NCBI RefSeq assembly: GCF_019578655.1
Contig: NC_063259.1
Location: 3,150,001-3,214,000 of the forward strand
From: Ricinus communis
Taxonomy: Eukaryota > Streptophyta > Magnoliopsida > Malpighiales > Euphorbiaceae
Length of the DNA stretch: 64,000 nucleotides
Reading direction: 5' to 3'
Shown in pieces: positions 21,864 through 35,930 of this stretch (position 1 is the stretch's first letter; each line of letters starts with the position of its first letter). Both the position numbers and the translations under genes were made by a program. The notes beneath the pieces were generated by a model. The model was not told where the DNA came from. It did not search any database and was given only the letters and a program-made list of their open reading frames with translations.

Positions 21864-24800
21864 TTTGTGAATATGTGAAAACAACCCCGTATAGGGGTAT
21901 ATTTACAAATATTAGAAAACAACCGCGTAAGAGGGGGTATATTAGTGAGTATGAGAAAACAACCCCATAAAAAGAGTATATTTATCAATATGAGAAAATA
22001 AACTCGTACGAGGGGTATATTTTTAAGTATGAAAAAGCAACCTAGTAAACGATATGTATTTATGAATATGAGAAAATAACTCTATAAGAGGGGTATATTT
22101 TTTAGTACGAGAAAACAGTTCCATAAAAGGAGTATATTTTTTAATGAGAGAAAATAACAATGTAAGAGGGGTATATTTATAAATATTAGAAAACAACCTC
22201 ATAACAGTGGTATGCTTCTGAGTGTGAGAAAACAATCCCATAAAAGGGATATACTTTTTAATATGACAAAAAAACCCCGTACGAGGGATTTTTTTTTAGT
22301 ATAAGAAAATAATTCTATAAAAGGAGTTTATTTTTAAATATGAGAAAATAACACCGTAAGAGGGGTATATTTGTAAATATTAGAAAATAACCATGTAACA
22401 GGGTTATATTTATGAGTATGTGAAAACAACCACATAAAAGGGGTATATTTATGAATTTGAGAAAACAACCCGTATGAGTGGTATATTTGTGATTATGAGA
22501 ATGCAACTGCATAAGAGGGGTATATTTATAGATATTAGGAAACAACCTCGTAAGAGGGTATGTTTATGTATATAAGAAATCAATCTCGTAAAAAAGGTAT
22601 ATTTATGATTATGAGAAAACAACCCCATAAGGGGGTTATATTTGTGAGAATAATAAAACAACCCCGTAAAAAGAGTATATTTATGAATATGAGAAAACAA
22701 ACCCGTACAACAGTTATATTTGTGCATATGAGAAAGTAACATAGTAAAAGGGGAGTATTTATAAATATGAGAAAAAAACCCCATAAGAGAGATATATGAT
22801 TGAGTATAAGAAATCAATTTCGTAAAACAGGTGTATTTTTTAATATGACAAGACAACCCCAGAAGAGGGGATATTTGTAAATATTAGAAAACAACCCTGT
22901 AACCAAGGTATATTTGTGAGTATGAGAAAACAATCCTACACAAGTGGTATATTTTTTAATATGAGAAAACAACCTCGTAAAAAGGTATATTTGTGAGTAT
23001 GATAAAGCAACCTCATAAAAAGGGTATATTTTTAATAGGAGAAAATAACGTCGTAATAGGGGTATATTTGTAAATATTAGAAAACAACAACGTAAAAAAT
23101 TTTAAATATGAGAAAACAACCTCATAAAAAATATATATTCATGAGTATGAGAAAACAACCTCGTAATAGGGGTATATTTGTGAATATGAAAAACAACTCA
23201 GTAAGAGGGGTATTTTTATGAATATGAGAAAATAATTCCTTACAGAGGTATATTTGTGAGTACGAGAAAACAACCCTGTAAATGGGGTATATTTTTTAAT
23301 ATGAGAAAACAACCTCGTAAGAGGGGTATATTTATAAATATTAGAAAACAACCCTGTAAGAGGAGGTATATTAGTGAGCAAGAGAAAACAAGCTCGTTAA
23401 AAAAGATATATTTATCAGTGTGAGAAAATATCCCTGTTGAAAGGTTATCTTTACGAATATGAGAAATCAACGCTGTATGAGGGGTAGATTTGTGATTATG
23501 AGAAAGCAACCCCGTAAGAAGGGTATATTTTTAAATATTAGAAAACAACCCTGTAAGAATGGTGTATTTGTGAGTATAAGAAAATAACCCCATAAAAGAG
23601 TACATTTATAAAAATAAAAAAACAAACCGGTACGAGGGATATATTTGTGAATATGAGATAGCAACCCAATAAAAGAGGTATATTTATGAATATAAGACAA
23701 CAACCCCGCAAGAGTAGTATATTTTTCAGTATGATAAAAAAAATTTGTAAAAGGAGTATATTTTTTAATATGAGAAAACAATCCCGGAAGAGAGGTATAT
23801 TTGTAAATATTAGAAAACAACCCCGAAAGAGAGGTATGTTTGTAAATATTAGAAAACAACCCCGTAACAGGGGTATATTTATGAGTATGAGAAAACAACC
23901 CTATAAAAGCGGTATGTTTTTTAATATGAGAAACAACCTCGTAAGAGGGGTATATTTAAAAATATTAGAAAATAAACCTGCAAGAGCGATACATTTATAA
24001 GTATGAGAAAACAACCTCGTAAAAAAGAGTATCTTTATGAATATGAGAAAACAACCCTCCATAAGGGGTATATTTTTTAGTATGAGAAAAAAGTTCTATT
24101 AGAGGTGTATATTTGTAAATATTAGAGAACAACCCCGTAAGAGGACTATATTTGTAAATATTATAAAATAACCCCGTAATTGGGGTATATTTTTGAGTAT
24201 GAGAAAACAAACTTGTAAAAGGGGTATATTTGTAAATATTAGAAAATAATCCCGTAACAAGGGTAATTTATGAGTATGAGAAAACAACTCCGTAAAAATG
24301 GTATATTTTTAATATGAGAAAATAACCTCGTATAACAGGTATATTTATAAATATTAGAAAACAACCCTGCAAGAGGGCATATATTTATGAGTATGAGAAA
24401 ACAACCTTATAAAAAAGGTATATTTATAAGTGTGAGAAAACAACCCTGTAAGAGGAGTATATTTGTGAGTATGAGAAAACAACCCCGTAAAAGGGGTACC
24501 TTCATGGATTTGAGAAGACAACCCCATATCAGGGGTATATTTGTAAGTATGAGAAAATATTTATGTAAGAGTGGTACATTTTTTAATATGACAAAATAAC
24601 CCCTACAAGTGGTATGTTTCTTAATATGAGAAAGCAAACCTGTAAGAGGGGTATATTTGTAAATATTAGAAAACAACCCCGTAAGAGGGGTATATTTGTG
24701 AGTATGAGAAGACAACCCCATAAAAAGAGTATATTTATGAATATAAGAAAACAAATCCGTACGAGGGGTATATTTATAAGTATGAGAAAGCAACCCAGTA

Positions 24801-25318
24801 AAAGAGTTACATTTATGAATATTAGAAAACAATCCTTTAAGAGGGGTATATTTTTTAGTATGAGAAAATAATTCCGTAAAAGTGGTATATTTTTTAATAT
24901 GAGAAAACAACACTGTAAGAGGGGTAGATTTATAAGTACTAGAAAATAACCCCGTAAGAGGGTGTATATTTGTGAGTGAGAAAATAACCCCATAAGAGTG
25001 TATATTTATGAGTGAGAAATCAAAAAATTAGAAATCAAAATAATCCCGTAAAAATGGCAAGACGAGTATATTTATAAATATTAAAAAGAACTCCTAAAAA
25101 AGGATATATTTGTGAGTATGAGAAAACAACCTCGTAAAAATGGTATATTTATGGGTATGAAAAAATAACCCTGTAAGAGGGGTATATTTGTGAATAGAAG
25201 AAAAAAACCCCGTAAAAGGGGTATATTTATGAATATGAGAAAAAATAATCCCGTATTAGGATTATATTTGTGAGTATGAGAAAGCAACCTCGTAAGAGGG
25301 GTATATTTTTAAATAATA
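21864..25318 (+). repeat. 39-bp tandem array, + orientation, block 3
   Basis: Same family and orientation as the preceding blocks. The order of subtypes around 21970-22300 (GTACGAGG type, AAAGCAACC type, TTTATGAATATGAG type, TTTTTTAGTACGAG type, TTTTTTAATG type, TTTATAAATATTAG type) matches that seen in block 2. Monomers near 25000-25080 are disordered (repeated AGAAATCAAAA words). No gene is present. Confidence 0.95.
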
Positions 25319-26311
25319 AAAAAACCTAGTTCTTATTATCAGATTCAAAATCCAATTAACATGCATATTCTAAAACCCTAATCTAATCTTACTGATTAAA
25401 GATAAAAACCCTAATCATGTTTATAGAAGGATATAATTTTAAAGCAAATAAAAAGGACAAAAAAAGAATAAAAGAACCAGTGTTTATGATTGAGGCAGAT
25501 GTATGGTTGTAGAAACTCTCAAGTTGTCACCGTGTATGTTGGATCTGCATGTCTCGAATGATGAGAAAGCAATTAAATCAAAAGCTTAGTAGGAATCCAA
25601 AGCTAGATCTAGCTTAGGGAAATCTTCTATTGATTAGGAAAAGTCTCCAAAAATGATATTTCTTGAGTGGCTTGTTTCCTAAAGTGGTTCTTTCTTCAGT
25701 GGCTTGTACCTAAAGTAGTTTTTTCTTTAGTGGCTTGGAACTACTAATGACTATTACGATTGATAATGCAATTCTTTTTGTTTTCTTTTGATTTTCCATC
25801 TTTTCTTTCTTTCTCAGTGTTTCTTTACTCTTAATATTACTCTTGATCCAATCTAAATTCTTGCCTCCTTTTCAAAACTCTAAATACCTCTTACTATTTA
25901 TAGAAGTTGGGTTTCAAAGGAAACCCTAGAGAAAGAGATAAATCAAAGAAATTTGTCGATAAACATCTAATTATTTTTGATAAAACAGTCCCAAAGGAAA
26001 CATTCTAGAAATTATAATTGGACGGAAAACCGTTCGAAAAAAATGAAGTCCTGGAGTCAAAAGCCGATTGGCTCTAGAGAAAATTATGGTTTTTTGCGAT
26101 TTAGTCCTTTATTTTGTATAAATTGTCATTTTGACCCTAAAACTTAATTTTTTTATAATAATTGGATACTAATTCTAGCCAGATTAACCTCAAACCCAGC
26201 CCTGGATTCACCTATTCTTCGCCTCCGAAGACCTGAGAAAGCAATAACTCTCATCATATAGGAATTTTTCTTTTGCGCTCAATATTTGAATCCGAAAAAG
26301 GGATGCTGACA
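25319..26311 (-). mobile_element. probable LTR or LTR fragment, - orientation, unclassified
   Basis: About 990 bp unrelated to the array. On the - strand the right edge at 26311 begins TGTCAGCATCCCTTTTTCGG, a typical LTR start, exactly at the array junction. About 410 bp further in that direction there is a TATA-like CTATAAATAG (25894-25903). GGTCAAAATGACAATTTATA-type wording, common in plant LTRs, occurs near 26115-26160. The left edge (AAACCTAGTTCTTATTATC) has no clear CA end, so it may be truncated. A 2.3-copy repeat of about 31 bp (AGTGGCTTG at 25666, 25698, 25729) lies inside. No coding frame is seen. Confidence 0.5.
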
Positions 26312-29300
26312 GGTATATTTATGAATATGAGAATCCAACCCCGTAAGATGGGTATAAATTTGAGTATGAAAAAAAAATTCCGTAAAAGAGGTATATTTTT
26401 TAATATAAGAAAACAACCCCATAATAGGGCCATATTTGTGAGTATAAGAAAACAACCTTATAAAAGGGGTAAATTCATAAATATGAGAAAATAACCCTGT
26501 AAAAAGGGAATCTTTATGAATATGAGAAAATCACCCCATACGAGGGGTATATTTTTTAGTATGAGAAAACAATCCTATAAAAAGAATATCTTTATGAGTA
26601 TTACAAAACAACCCCGTGGGAGGGGGTATAATTGTGAGTGATAAAATAAACCAGTAAAAGGGTTTCTTTATGAATATAAGAAAAGAACAACGTAGGAGGA
26701 GTATATTTGTGAGTATTAGAAAGTAACCCCATAAGAGGGGTATATTTATAAATATTAGAGAACAACCTTGTAAGAGGGCTATATTTGTGAGTATGAGAAA
26801 CCAACCCCGTAAAAATAGTATATTTATGAATATGAGAAAACAAACCCGTACGAGGGGTACATTTGTAAGTATGAGAAAGCAACCAAGTAAAAGGTATATA
26901 TTTATGAATATGAGAAAGCAATCCTATAAGAGGAGTATATTTTTTAGTATGAGAAAATATTTTCGTAAAAGGGGTATATCTTCTAATATGAGAAAACAAC
27001 CCCGTAAGAGGGGTATATTTGTAAATATTAGAAAATAACCCCGAGATAGGGTATATTTCTGAGTATGAGAAAACAATCCTGTAAAAGAGGTATATTTTTT
27101 AATATGAGAAAACAACCTCGTAAGAGGGGTATATTTATAAATATTAGAACACAACCCCAAAAGAGGGGTATATTTGTGAGTAAGAGAGAATAACCTCGAA
27201 AAAAGGTATATCTATGAGTATGAGAAAACAACCCCGTAAGAGGAATGTATTTATGAGTATAAGAAAACAAATCTGTAAAAATGATATCTTTATGAATATG
27301 AAAAAACAACCATGTACGAGGGGTATATTTGTGAGTATAAGAAAGCAATCCCGTAAGACGGGTATATTTGTAAATATTAGAAAATAACCCAATAACAAGG
27401 GTATATTTGTGAGTATAAGAAAATAGCCCCGTAAAAAGAGTATATTTATGAAGATTAGTAAACGAACCTGTAGGAGGGGTATATTTGTGAGTATGAGAAA
27501 ATAAGCCAGTAAGAGGCATATATTTTTTAATATGAGAAAATAACCCCGTAAGAGGCGTACATTTATAAATGTTAGAAAACAACCCCGTAAAATAGATATA
27601 TTGTTTAATATCCGAAAATAACCTTGTAAAATGGGTATGTTTGTAAAAACTGGAAAACAACCCCGTAAGAAATGGGGTATATTTGTGAGTGTGAGAAAAT
27701 AACCCATGCGAGGGGTATATTTGTAAAAAGAGTATTTATAAATATGAAAAAACAAACCCATGCGAGGGGTATATTTGTGAGTGTGAGAAAGCAACATAGT
27801 AGTAGAGGTATATTTATGAATATGAGAAAATAACCCCGTAAGAGGAATATTTTTTAAGTATGAAAAAATAATTCTGTAAAAGGGATATATTTCTTAATAT
27901 GAGAAAACAATCCCGTAAGAAGGATACATTTCTAAATATTATAAAGCAACCCCGTAACTAGCGTATATTTTTGAGTATGAGAAAACAACCACGTAAAAGG
28001 ATTATATTTTTAATATGAGGAAACAACCTCGATAAAGGGGTATATTTGTAAATATTAGAAAACAACCTCATAACAGGGGTATATTTGTAAATATGAGAAA
28101 ATAACCCCATAAAAGGAGTATTTTTAATATAAGAAACAACAGGAGTATATTTATAAATATTAGAAAAGAACCCCCATAAGAGGGGTATATTTGTGAGTAT
28201 GAGAAAACAACCCCGTAACAGGGGTATATTTATGAGTAAGAGAAAATAACCCTGTAAAAATAGTATATTTATTAATATGAGAAAACAAACTTGTATGAGC
28301 GGTATATTTATGAGTGTGAGAAAGGAACCCAGCAAAAGGGGTGTATTTATGAATATGAGAAAACAACCCCATAAGAGGGAGTATTTTTATGACCATGAGA
28401 AGGTAACCCCGTAAAAAGGGTATATTAATGAATATGTAAAAATAACACCGTAAGAGGGTTATATATGTGGGTATGAGAAAACAACCCCAAAAAGGGGTAT
28501 ATTTCTTAATACGAGAAAACAACTTGGTAAGAAGGGTATATTCGTAAATATAAAAAATAACCCTGTAAGAGGGGTATACATGTGAGTATGAGAAAACAAC
28601 CCCTAAGAGAGGTATATTTTCATGTATGAGAAAACAACCTGGTAAAAAAAGTATATTTATGAGTATGAGAAAACAACCAGCTATGAGGGATATATTTGTG
28701 AGTATGAGAAACAACCCCGTAAGGGGCTATATTTAAAAATATTAAAACACAACCCTGTAGGAGGGGTATATTTATGAGTATGAGAAAACAACCTCATAAA
28801 AATTGTATATTTATAAGTAGGACAAAACAACCCCATAAGAGGGGTATTTGTGAGTATGAAGAAGGGGCATATTTTTTAATATGAGAAAACGACCTCATAA
28901 GAGTGGTATAATTGTAAATATTAGAAAAAACCTCATAAGTAGGGTATATTTGTAAGTATGAGAAAACAACGCCGTAAAAGGGGTATATTTTTTAATATGC
29001 GAAAAAAACCTCGTAAAAATAGTATTTTTGTAAATACTAAAAAACAACCCCGTAAGAGGGGTATATTTGTGAGTATGAGAAAAAACCTCATAAGAAAGGT
29101 ATATTTATGAGTATGAGAAAACAACCCCGTAAAAAGATGTATTTATGTATATGAGTAAAGAATCCCGTAAGTTGGGTATTCTTTTGAGTATGAGAAAATA
29201 ATTTCATAAAAGGAGTATATTTTTAATATGAGAAGACAACCACATAAAAAGGGTATATTTATGAGTAGGAGAAAATAATCCCGTGAAAAGGATTATATCT

Positions 29301-32300
29301 TTTAATATGAGAAAACAACAAAGTAAGAAGGATATATTTCTAAATGTTAGAAAATAACCCCGTAACTGGGTATATTTATGAGTATAAGAGAACAGTCTCG
29401 TAAAAAGATTATAATTTTTAATATGAGAAAACAACCTCGTAAGAGGGGTATATTTATAAATATTAAAAAATAACCCCGCAACAGGGGTATATTTGTAAGT
29501 ATGAGAAAATAACCCCATAAAAAGGGTATTTTTTTAATATGAGAAAACAACGTTGTAAAAGGAGTATTTTTGGATTAGAAAAGAACCCCCGTAAGAGGAG
29601 TACATTTATGAGTATAAGAAAGCAACCCCATAAAAAAGAGTATTTTTTTAGTATAAGAAAACAACCCAGTAAGAGGGGTATATTTGTAAATATTAGAGAA
29701 CAACCCCGTAAAAGAGTATAATAGTAAATATTAGAAAACAACCTCGTAACTTGGGTATATTTGTATGTGAGAAAACAATACCGTTAAAGGGGTATAGTTT
29801 CTAATATGCGAAAACAATGTCGTAAAAGAGTATTTTTGTAAATACTAGAAAATAACCACGTAAAAAGGGTATATTTGTGAGTATTGAGAGAACAACCTCA
29901 TAAAAAAGGTATATTTATGAGCATGAGAAAACAACCCCGTAAAAAAAGTATATTTATGAATATGAGAAAACAACCCCGTAAGAAAGGTATTTTTTTGAGT
30001 ATGAGAAAATAATTTCATAAACGGGATATATTTTTTAATATGAGAAAACAACCACATAAGAAAGGTATATTTGTTAGTAGGAGAAAACAATCCCGTGAAA
30101 GCATCATATTTTTTAATATGAGAAAACAAATCCGTACTAAGGGTATAAATGTGAGAGTGAGAAAGGAATCCAGCAAAACAGGTATATTTTTTAATATGAG
30201 AAAATAACCCCGTAAGAGGGATATATTTGTGAGCATCAGAGAATAATTCCATAAAAAGGGTATATTAATGAATATGTGAAAGAAATCCTGTAAGCGGGGT
30301 ATATATGTGGGCATAAGAAAATAACCCCATAAATGGAATATATTTATTACTATGAGAAAATAACATGGTAAGAGAAATATATTTTTAAATATGAGAAAAC
30401 AACCCCGTAGAGGGGTATATATGTGAGTATAAGAAAACAACCTCGTAAGAGGGTATATTTATGAGTATGAGAAAACAACCTCGTAAAATAGGTATTTATG
30501 AGTATGAGAAAAGAACCCCTATAAGAGATATATTTGTGAGTTTAAAAAAGGAACTCTATAAGGGAGGTATATTTGTAAATATTAGAACACAATCCTGTAA
30601 GAGGGGTATGTTTATGAGTATGAGAAAACAACATCATAAAAAAGGTATGTTTATGAGTATGAAAAAATAACCCCATAAGACGAGTATATTTTTGCGTATG
30701 AGAAAATAACCCCGTAAAAGGGGTATATTTTGTAATATTGGAAAATAACCCCGTAAGAGGGATATATATGTGAGTATGAGAAAACAACCCCGTAAGAGGG
30801 ATATATTTGTGAGTATGAGAAAACAACCTCGTAAATAAGGTATATTTATGAGTATGAGAAAACAACCCCCTGTGAGAGATATATTTGTGAGTATAAGAAA
30901 GCAACCCCAAAAGGGGGGGTATATATTTGTAGATATTAGAATACAACCTTATAAGAAGAGTAGGTTTGTGAGTATGAGTAAAAAACCTCATAAAAAAAGG
31001 TATATTTATGAGTATGTGAAAATAACCCTATAAAAAGAGTATATTTATGAATATGAGAAAATAATCCCGTAAAAGGGTTATATATTTCTTAATATTAGAA
31101 AACAACCCCGTAAGAGGGGTATATATATGAGTATGAGAAAACATCCCCGAAAGGGAGGTATATTTGTGAGTATGAGAAAACAAGCTCATAAAAAAGATAT
31201 ATTTATGAGAACGAGAAAACAACCCCCATGAGAGATTTATTTATGAGTATGAGAAAGCAACCCTATAAAGAGAGTATATTTATAAATATTAGAACACAAC
31301 CCTGTAAGAGGGGTACATTTGTGATATGAGAAAACAACCTCCTAAAAAAGGTATATTTATGAGTATGAGAAAACAACATCGTAAAAAGAGTATATTTATG
31401 AACATGAAAAAACAACCTCGCAAGAGATGTAGTCTTTTGAGTATGACAAAATAATTTCGCAAAAGGGTTATATTTTTTAATATGAGAAAACAGCCACGTA
31501 AGAAGGGTATATTTGTGAGTAGAAGAAGACAACCTTGTGAAGAGGATTATATTTTTTAATATGAGAAAACAATATAGTAAGAAGGATGTATCTCTAATTA
31601 TTAGAAAACAACCCCGTAATAGGGGTATATGTGTGAGTATGAAAAAATAACCCCGTAAAAAGATTATATTTTTTAATATGAGAAAACAACCTCGTAAGTG
31701 GGGTGTATTTGTAAATATTAGAAAATAATCTGATAACAGGGGTATATTTGTAAGTTTGAGAAAATAACCCCATAAAACAGGTATATTTTTTAATATGAGA
31801 AAACAACCTTGTAAAATAAGTATATTTATAAATAATAGAAACGAACCCCGTATCAGGTGTAAACTTGTAAGTATGAGAAAATCCATAAAAGGGGTTTACT
31901 TTTTAATATGAGAATACAACCTTTTAAAAGGGTTATATTTGTAAGTATTAAAAAATAACTCTATAAGAGGAGTATATTTGTGATTATGAGAAAGTAACTT
32001 AGTAAAAGGGGTATATTTATGAATGTGAGAAAACAACCTCGTAAGAGGGGTATGTTTTTTAGTATGAGAAAATAATTCCATAAAAGTGGTAGATTCTTTA
32101 ATATGAGAAAGCAACCTCGTAAGAAGGGTATATTTCTAAATATTATATAACAACCCCGTAATAGGGGTATATTTCTGAATTTGAGAAAACAACACTGTAA
32201 AATGGGTATATTTTTTAATATGAGAAAACAACCTCTTATGAGGGGTATATTTGTAAATATTAAAAAATAACCCTGTAACACGGGTATATTTGTAAGTATT

Positions 32301-35300
32301 AGAAAATAACCCCAGAAAAGGGGTATATTTTTTAATATTAGAAAAGAAACTCATAAAATGAGTATATCTGTAAATATTACAAAAGAAACCCATAAGAGGG
32401 ATATATTTATGAGCAAGAGAAAAGAACCCTGTAAAAAGTGGTATATTTTTTAATATGAGAAAACAACCCCGTAAGAGGGGTATATTTGTAAATATTAGAG
32501 AACAACCATACAACAAGGATATATTTATGAGTATGAGAAAACAACAATAAAGAAGTAGTATATTTGTGAGTATGAGAAAACAACATTGTAAAAAAAGTAT
32601 ATCTATGAATTTAAGAAAAGAAACCAAATGAGGGGTACATTTGTGAGTATGAGAAAGCAACCTAATAAAAGGAGTATATTTATGAATATGAGAAAATAAC
32701 CCCACAAGAAGGGTATATTATTTGAGTATCAGAAAATAATTCAGTAAAAGGATTATATTTTTTAATATGAGAAAACAACCTTGAAAGAAGGGTACATTTG
32801 TAAATAGTAGAAAATAATCCGAAATATGGGTATATTTTTTTGTATTAGAAAACAACCACATAAAAGTGGTATATTCTCTAGTATGAGAAAATAAACTCGT
32901 AAGAGGATTATATTTATAAATATTATAAAACAACCCAGTAAGAGGGGTATATTTGTGAGTATGAAAAATCAACCTCGTAAAGGATATATTTGTGAGTATG
33001 AGACAACAACCCCGTAAAAAGGGTGTTTTTAGGAATACGAGAAAACAACCCCTATGAGGAATATATTTGTGAGTATTAGAAAGCAACCCCATATATATTA
33101 AAAAATAATCCTGAAATAGGAGTAAATTTCTGAGTACTAGAAAACAACCGCGTAGAAGTGGTATAGTTTGTAAATATTAGAAAATAACCCTGTTTGATGG
33201 GTATACTTATGAGTATGAGAAAACAACTCCATTTGAGGGGTAAATTTATTAATATGACACAACAAACCTATAAGTAGGGTATCTTTATGAATATGGAAAA
33301 ACAACCCTCTATAGGGGACATATTTGTGAGTAAGAGAAAGCAACCCGTAAGAGGGGTATATTTATGAATATGAGAAAATAATCTCGTAAAAAAGGCATAT
33401 CTATGAGTATGAGAAAACAACCCCGTAAGAGGGGTATATTTGTGACAGTGAGACAAAAAACACATAAAAATGGTATCTTTATGAATATGAGAAAACAACC
33501 GCGTAGGAAGGGTGTATTTATGAATATACAAAGTAACCCAATAAGAGGGGTATATTTATAAATATTATAAAATAACCCCGTAAGAGGGGTATGTTTGTGA
33601 GCATGAGAAAATAACCCTGAAAATAGAGTATATTTATGAATATGAGATAAGAAACACATATAAGGGGTATTTTTATGAGTTTGAATAAGAAATCCAGTAA
33701 AATGTGTATATGTATAAATATGAGAAAACAACCCCATAAGAGGGGAATATTTGTAAATAGTAGAAAAAAACGTCATAATATGGTATATTTGTGAGTATGA
33801 GAAAAAAAACCTTATAAAAGGGGTATATTTTGTAATATGAGAAAACAACCCCGTAATAGGAGTATATTTGTAAATATGAGAAAATAACCCCGTAAGAGGA
33901 GTTTATTTGTGAGTATGAGAAAGAAACCTTATAAAAGGGGTATATTTATGAGTTTATGAAAACAAGCCCGTAAAAAAAGAGTATACTTATGAATATGAGA
34001 AAACAAACCCGTACGAGGGGTATATTTATGAGCATGAGAAAGGAACCTAGTTAAAGTTGTATATATATGAATATGAGAAAATAACATCATAAGATGGGTA
34101 TATTTATGAGTATGAGAAAACAACCCCATAAAAAGGGTATATTTATGAATATGAGAAAACAACCCCGTAAGAAGGGTATATATGTGAGTTTGTGAAAATA
34201 ACCCCATAAAAGGGGTATATTTATTAATATGAGAAAACAACTTCGTAATAGGGGTATATTTGTAAATACTAGAAAATAACCCCGTAAGAGGGGTATATTT
34301 CTGAATATGAGACAGTAAACTTGGAAAAGGTTATCTTTATGAATATGAGAAAACAACCCCCTATGAGGTATATATTTGTGAGTATGAAAAGAAATCTTGT
34401 TTGGGGGGTATATTTGTAAATATTATAAAACATCCCGTAAAAGGGGTATATTTGTGAGTGTGAGAAAACAACCTTATAAAAAGGTATATTTATGAGTATG
34501 AGAAAACAATCCTATAAGAGTAGTATATTTGTAAATATTAGAAAACAACCCTATAAGTGGGGTATATTTGTGAGTTTGAGAGAAGAACCGCGTAAAAGGA
34601 GGATATTTATGAATATGAGAAAACAACCCCGTAGGGGTATATATGTGAGTACGTGAGCACAATCCCGTAATAGGGGTATAATTATAAATATTAGAAAATA
34701 ATCCCGTAAGGGGGTATATTTGTAAATACTATAAAATATCCCCATAAGAGGGGTATATATGTGAGTCTGTGACAACAACCCCTTAGAGGGGTATATTTGT
34801 GAGTATGAGAGAACAACCTGGAAAAGGGTATCTACATGAATATTACAAAACAGCCCCTCTAAGGTATATATTTGTGAGTATGAGAAATCAACCCCGTAAG
34901 GGGGTATATTTATAAATATTAGAAATCAACAACGTAAGAGGGATATATTTATGAGTATGAGAAAACAACCTCGTAAAAAGGTATATTTATGAGTATGAGA
35001 AAACAACCCTCTAAGAAAGGTATATTTGTAATAGTGAGATAAAAAACCCGTAAAAATGGTGTCTTTATGAATATGAGAAAACAACCGCATAGGAGGGGTG
35101 TATTTGTGAATATGAAAAAGCAACCCCGTCAGAGGGGTATATTTATAAATATTAGAAAACAACCCCATAAGAGGTGTATATTTATGAGCATGAGAAAATA
35201 ATCCTATGAAAGAGTATCTTTATGAATACGAGAAAACAAACACATACGAGGGGTAAATTTTTGAGTATGAGAAAGCAACCCAATAAAAAAGGTATATGTT

Positions 35301-35930
35301 TGAATATGAGAAAACAACCCCGTAAGACGAATATATTTCTAAATATTAGAACACAATCCGGTAACTGGGATATATTTGTGAGTTTGAGAAAAGAACCCCT
35401 TAAAAAGGGGTATTTTTTTTAATATGAGAAAACAACCTCGTAAAAGGGGTATATTTGTAAATATTAGAAAAAGATCCCGTAATCAGGGGTATATTTATAA
35501 GTTTGATAAAATAACGCATGTAAAAGGGGCATATTTCTTTATATGGAAAAAGAACCTCGTAAAAGGAGTATATTTGTAAATATTACTAACAACCCTATAA
35601 GAGGGGTGCATTTGTGAGTATAAGAAAATAACCACATAAAAAGCTATATATTTCTTAATATGAGAAAACAATACCGTAAAAGGGGTATATTTATGAATAT
35701 TAGAAAACAACGCCGTTATAGTGGTATATTTGGGAGTATGAGAAAAAAAACCTTATAAAAGGGGGTATATTTATGAGTTTGTGAAAAGAGTATATCTATG
35801 AATATGATAAAACAAACCCGTACGAGGGATATATTTGTAAGCATGAGAAAGGAACCTAGTTAAAGTGGTATATATATGAATATGAGAAGATAATGTCATA
35901 AAATGGGTATATTGATGAGCATGAGAAAAC
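26312..35930 (+). repeat. 39-bp tandem array, + orientation, block 4
   Basis: About 9.6 kb of + monomers, the longest uninterrupted block in one orientation. Subtypes are the same as elsewhere, though indels and merged monomers are more frequent at 28400-30500. A few monomers are shortened (for example near 28130, where a unit is cut to about 20 bp). I see no gene, RNA or foreign insert. Confidence 0.95.

Noticed and set aside
25365..25410. Interstitial telomere (AAACCCTAATC words; also TAGGGTTTAGGG at 56177 and 62407)
   Set aside because: Only one or two telomere-like units occur in each place, inside LTR sequence, with no tandem run.
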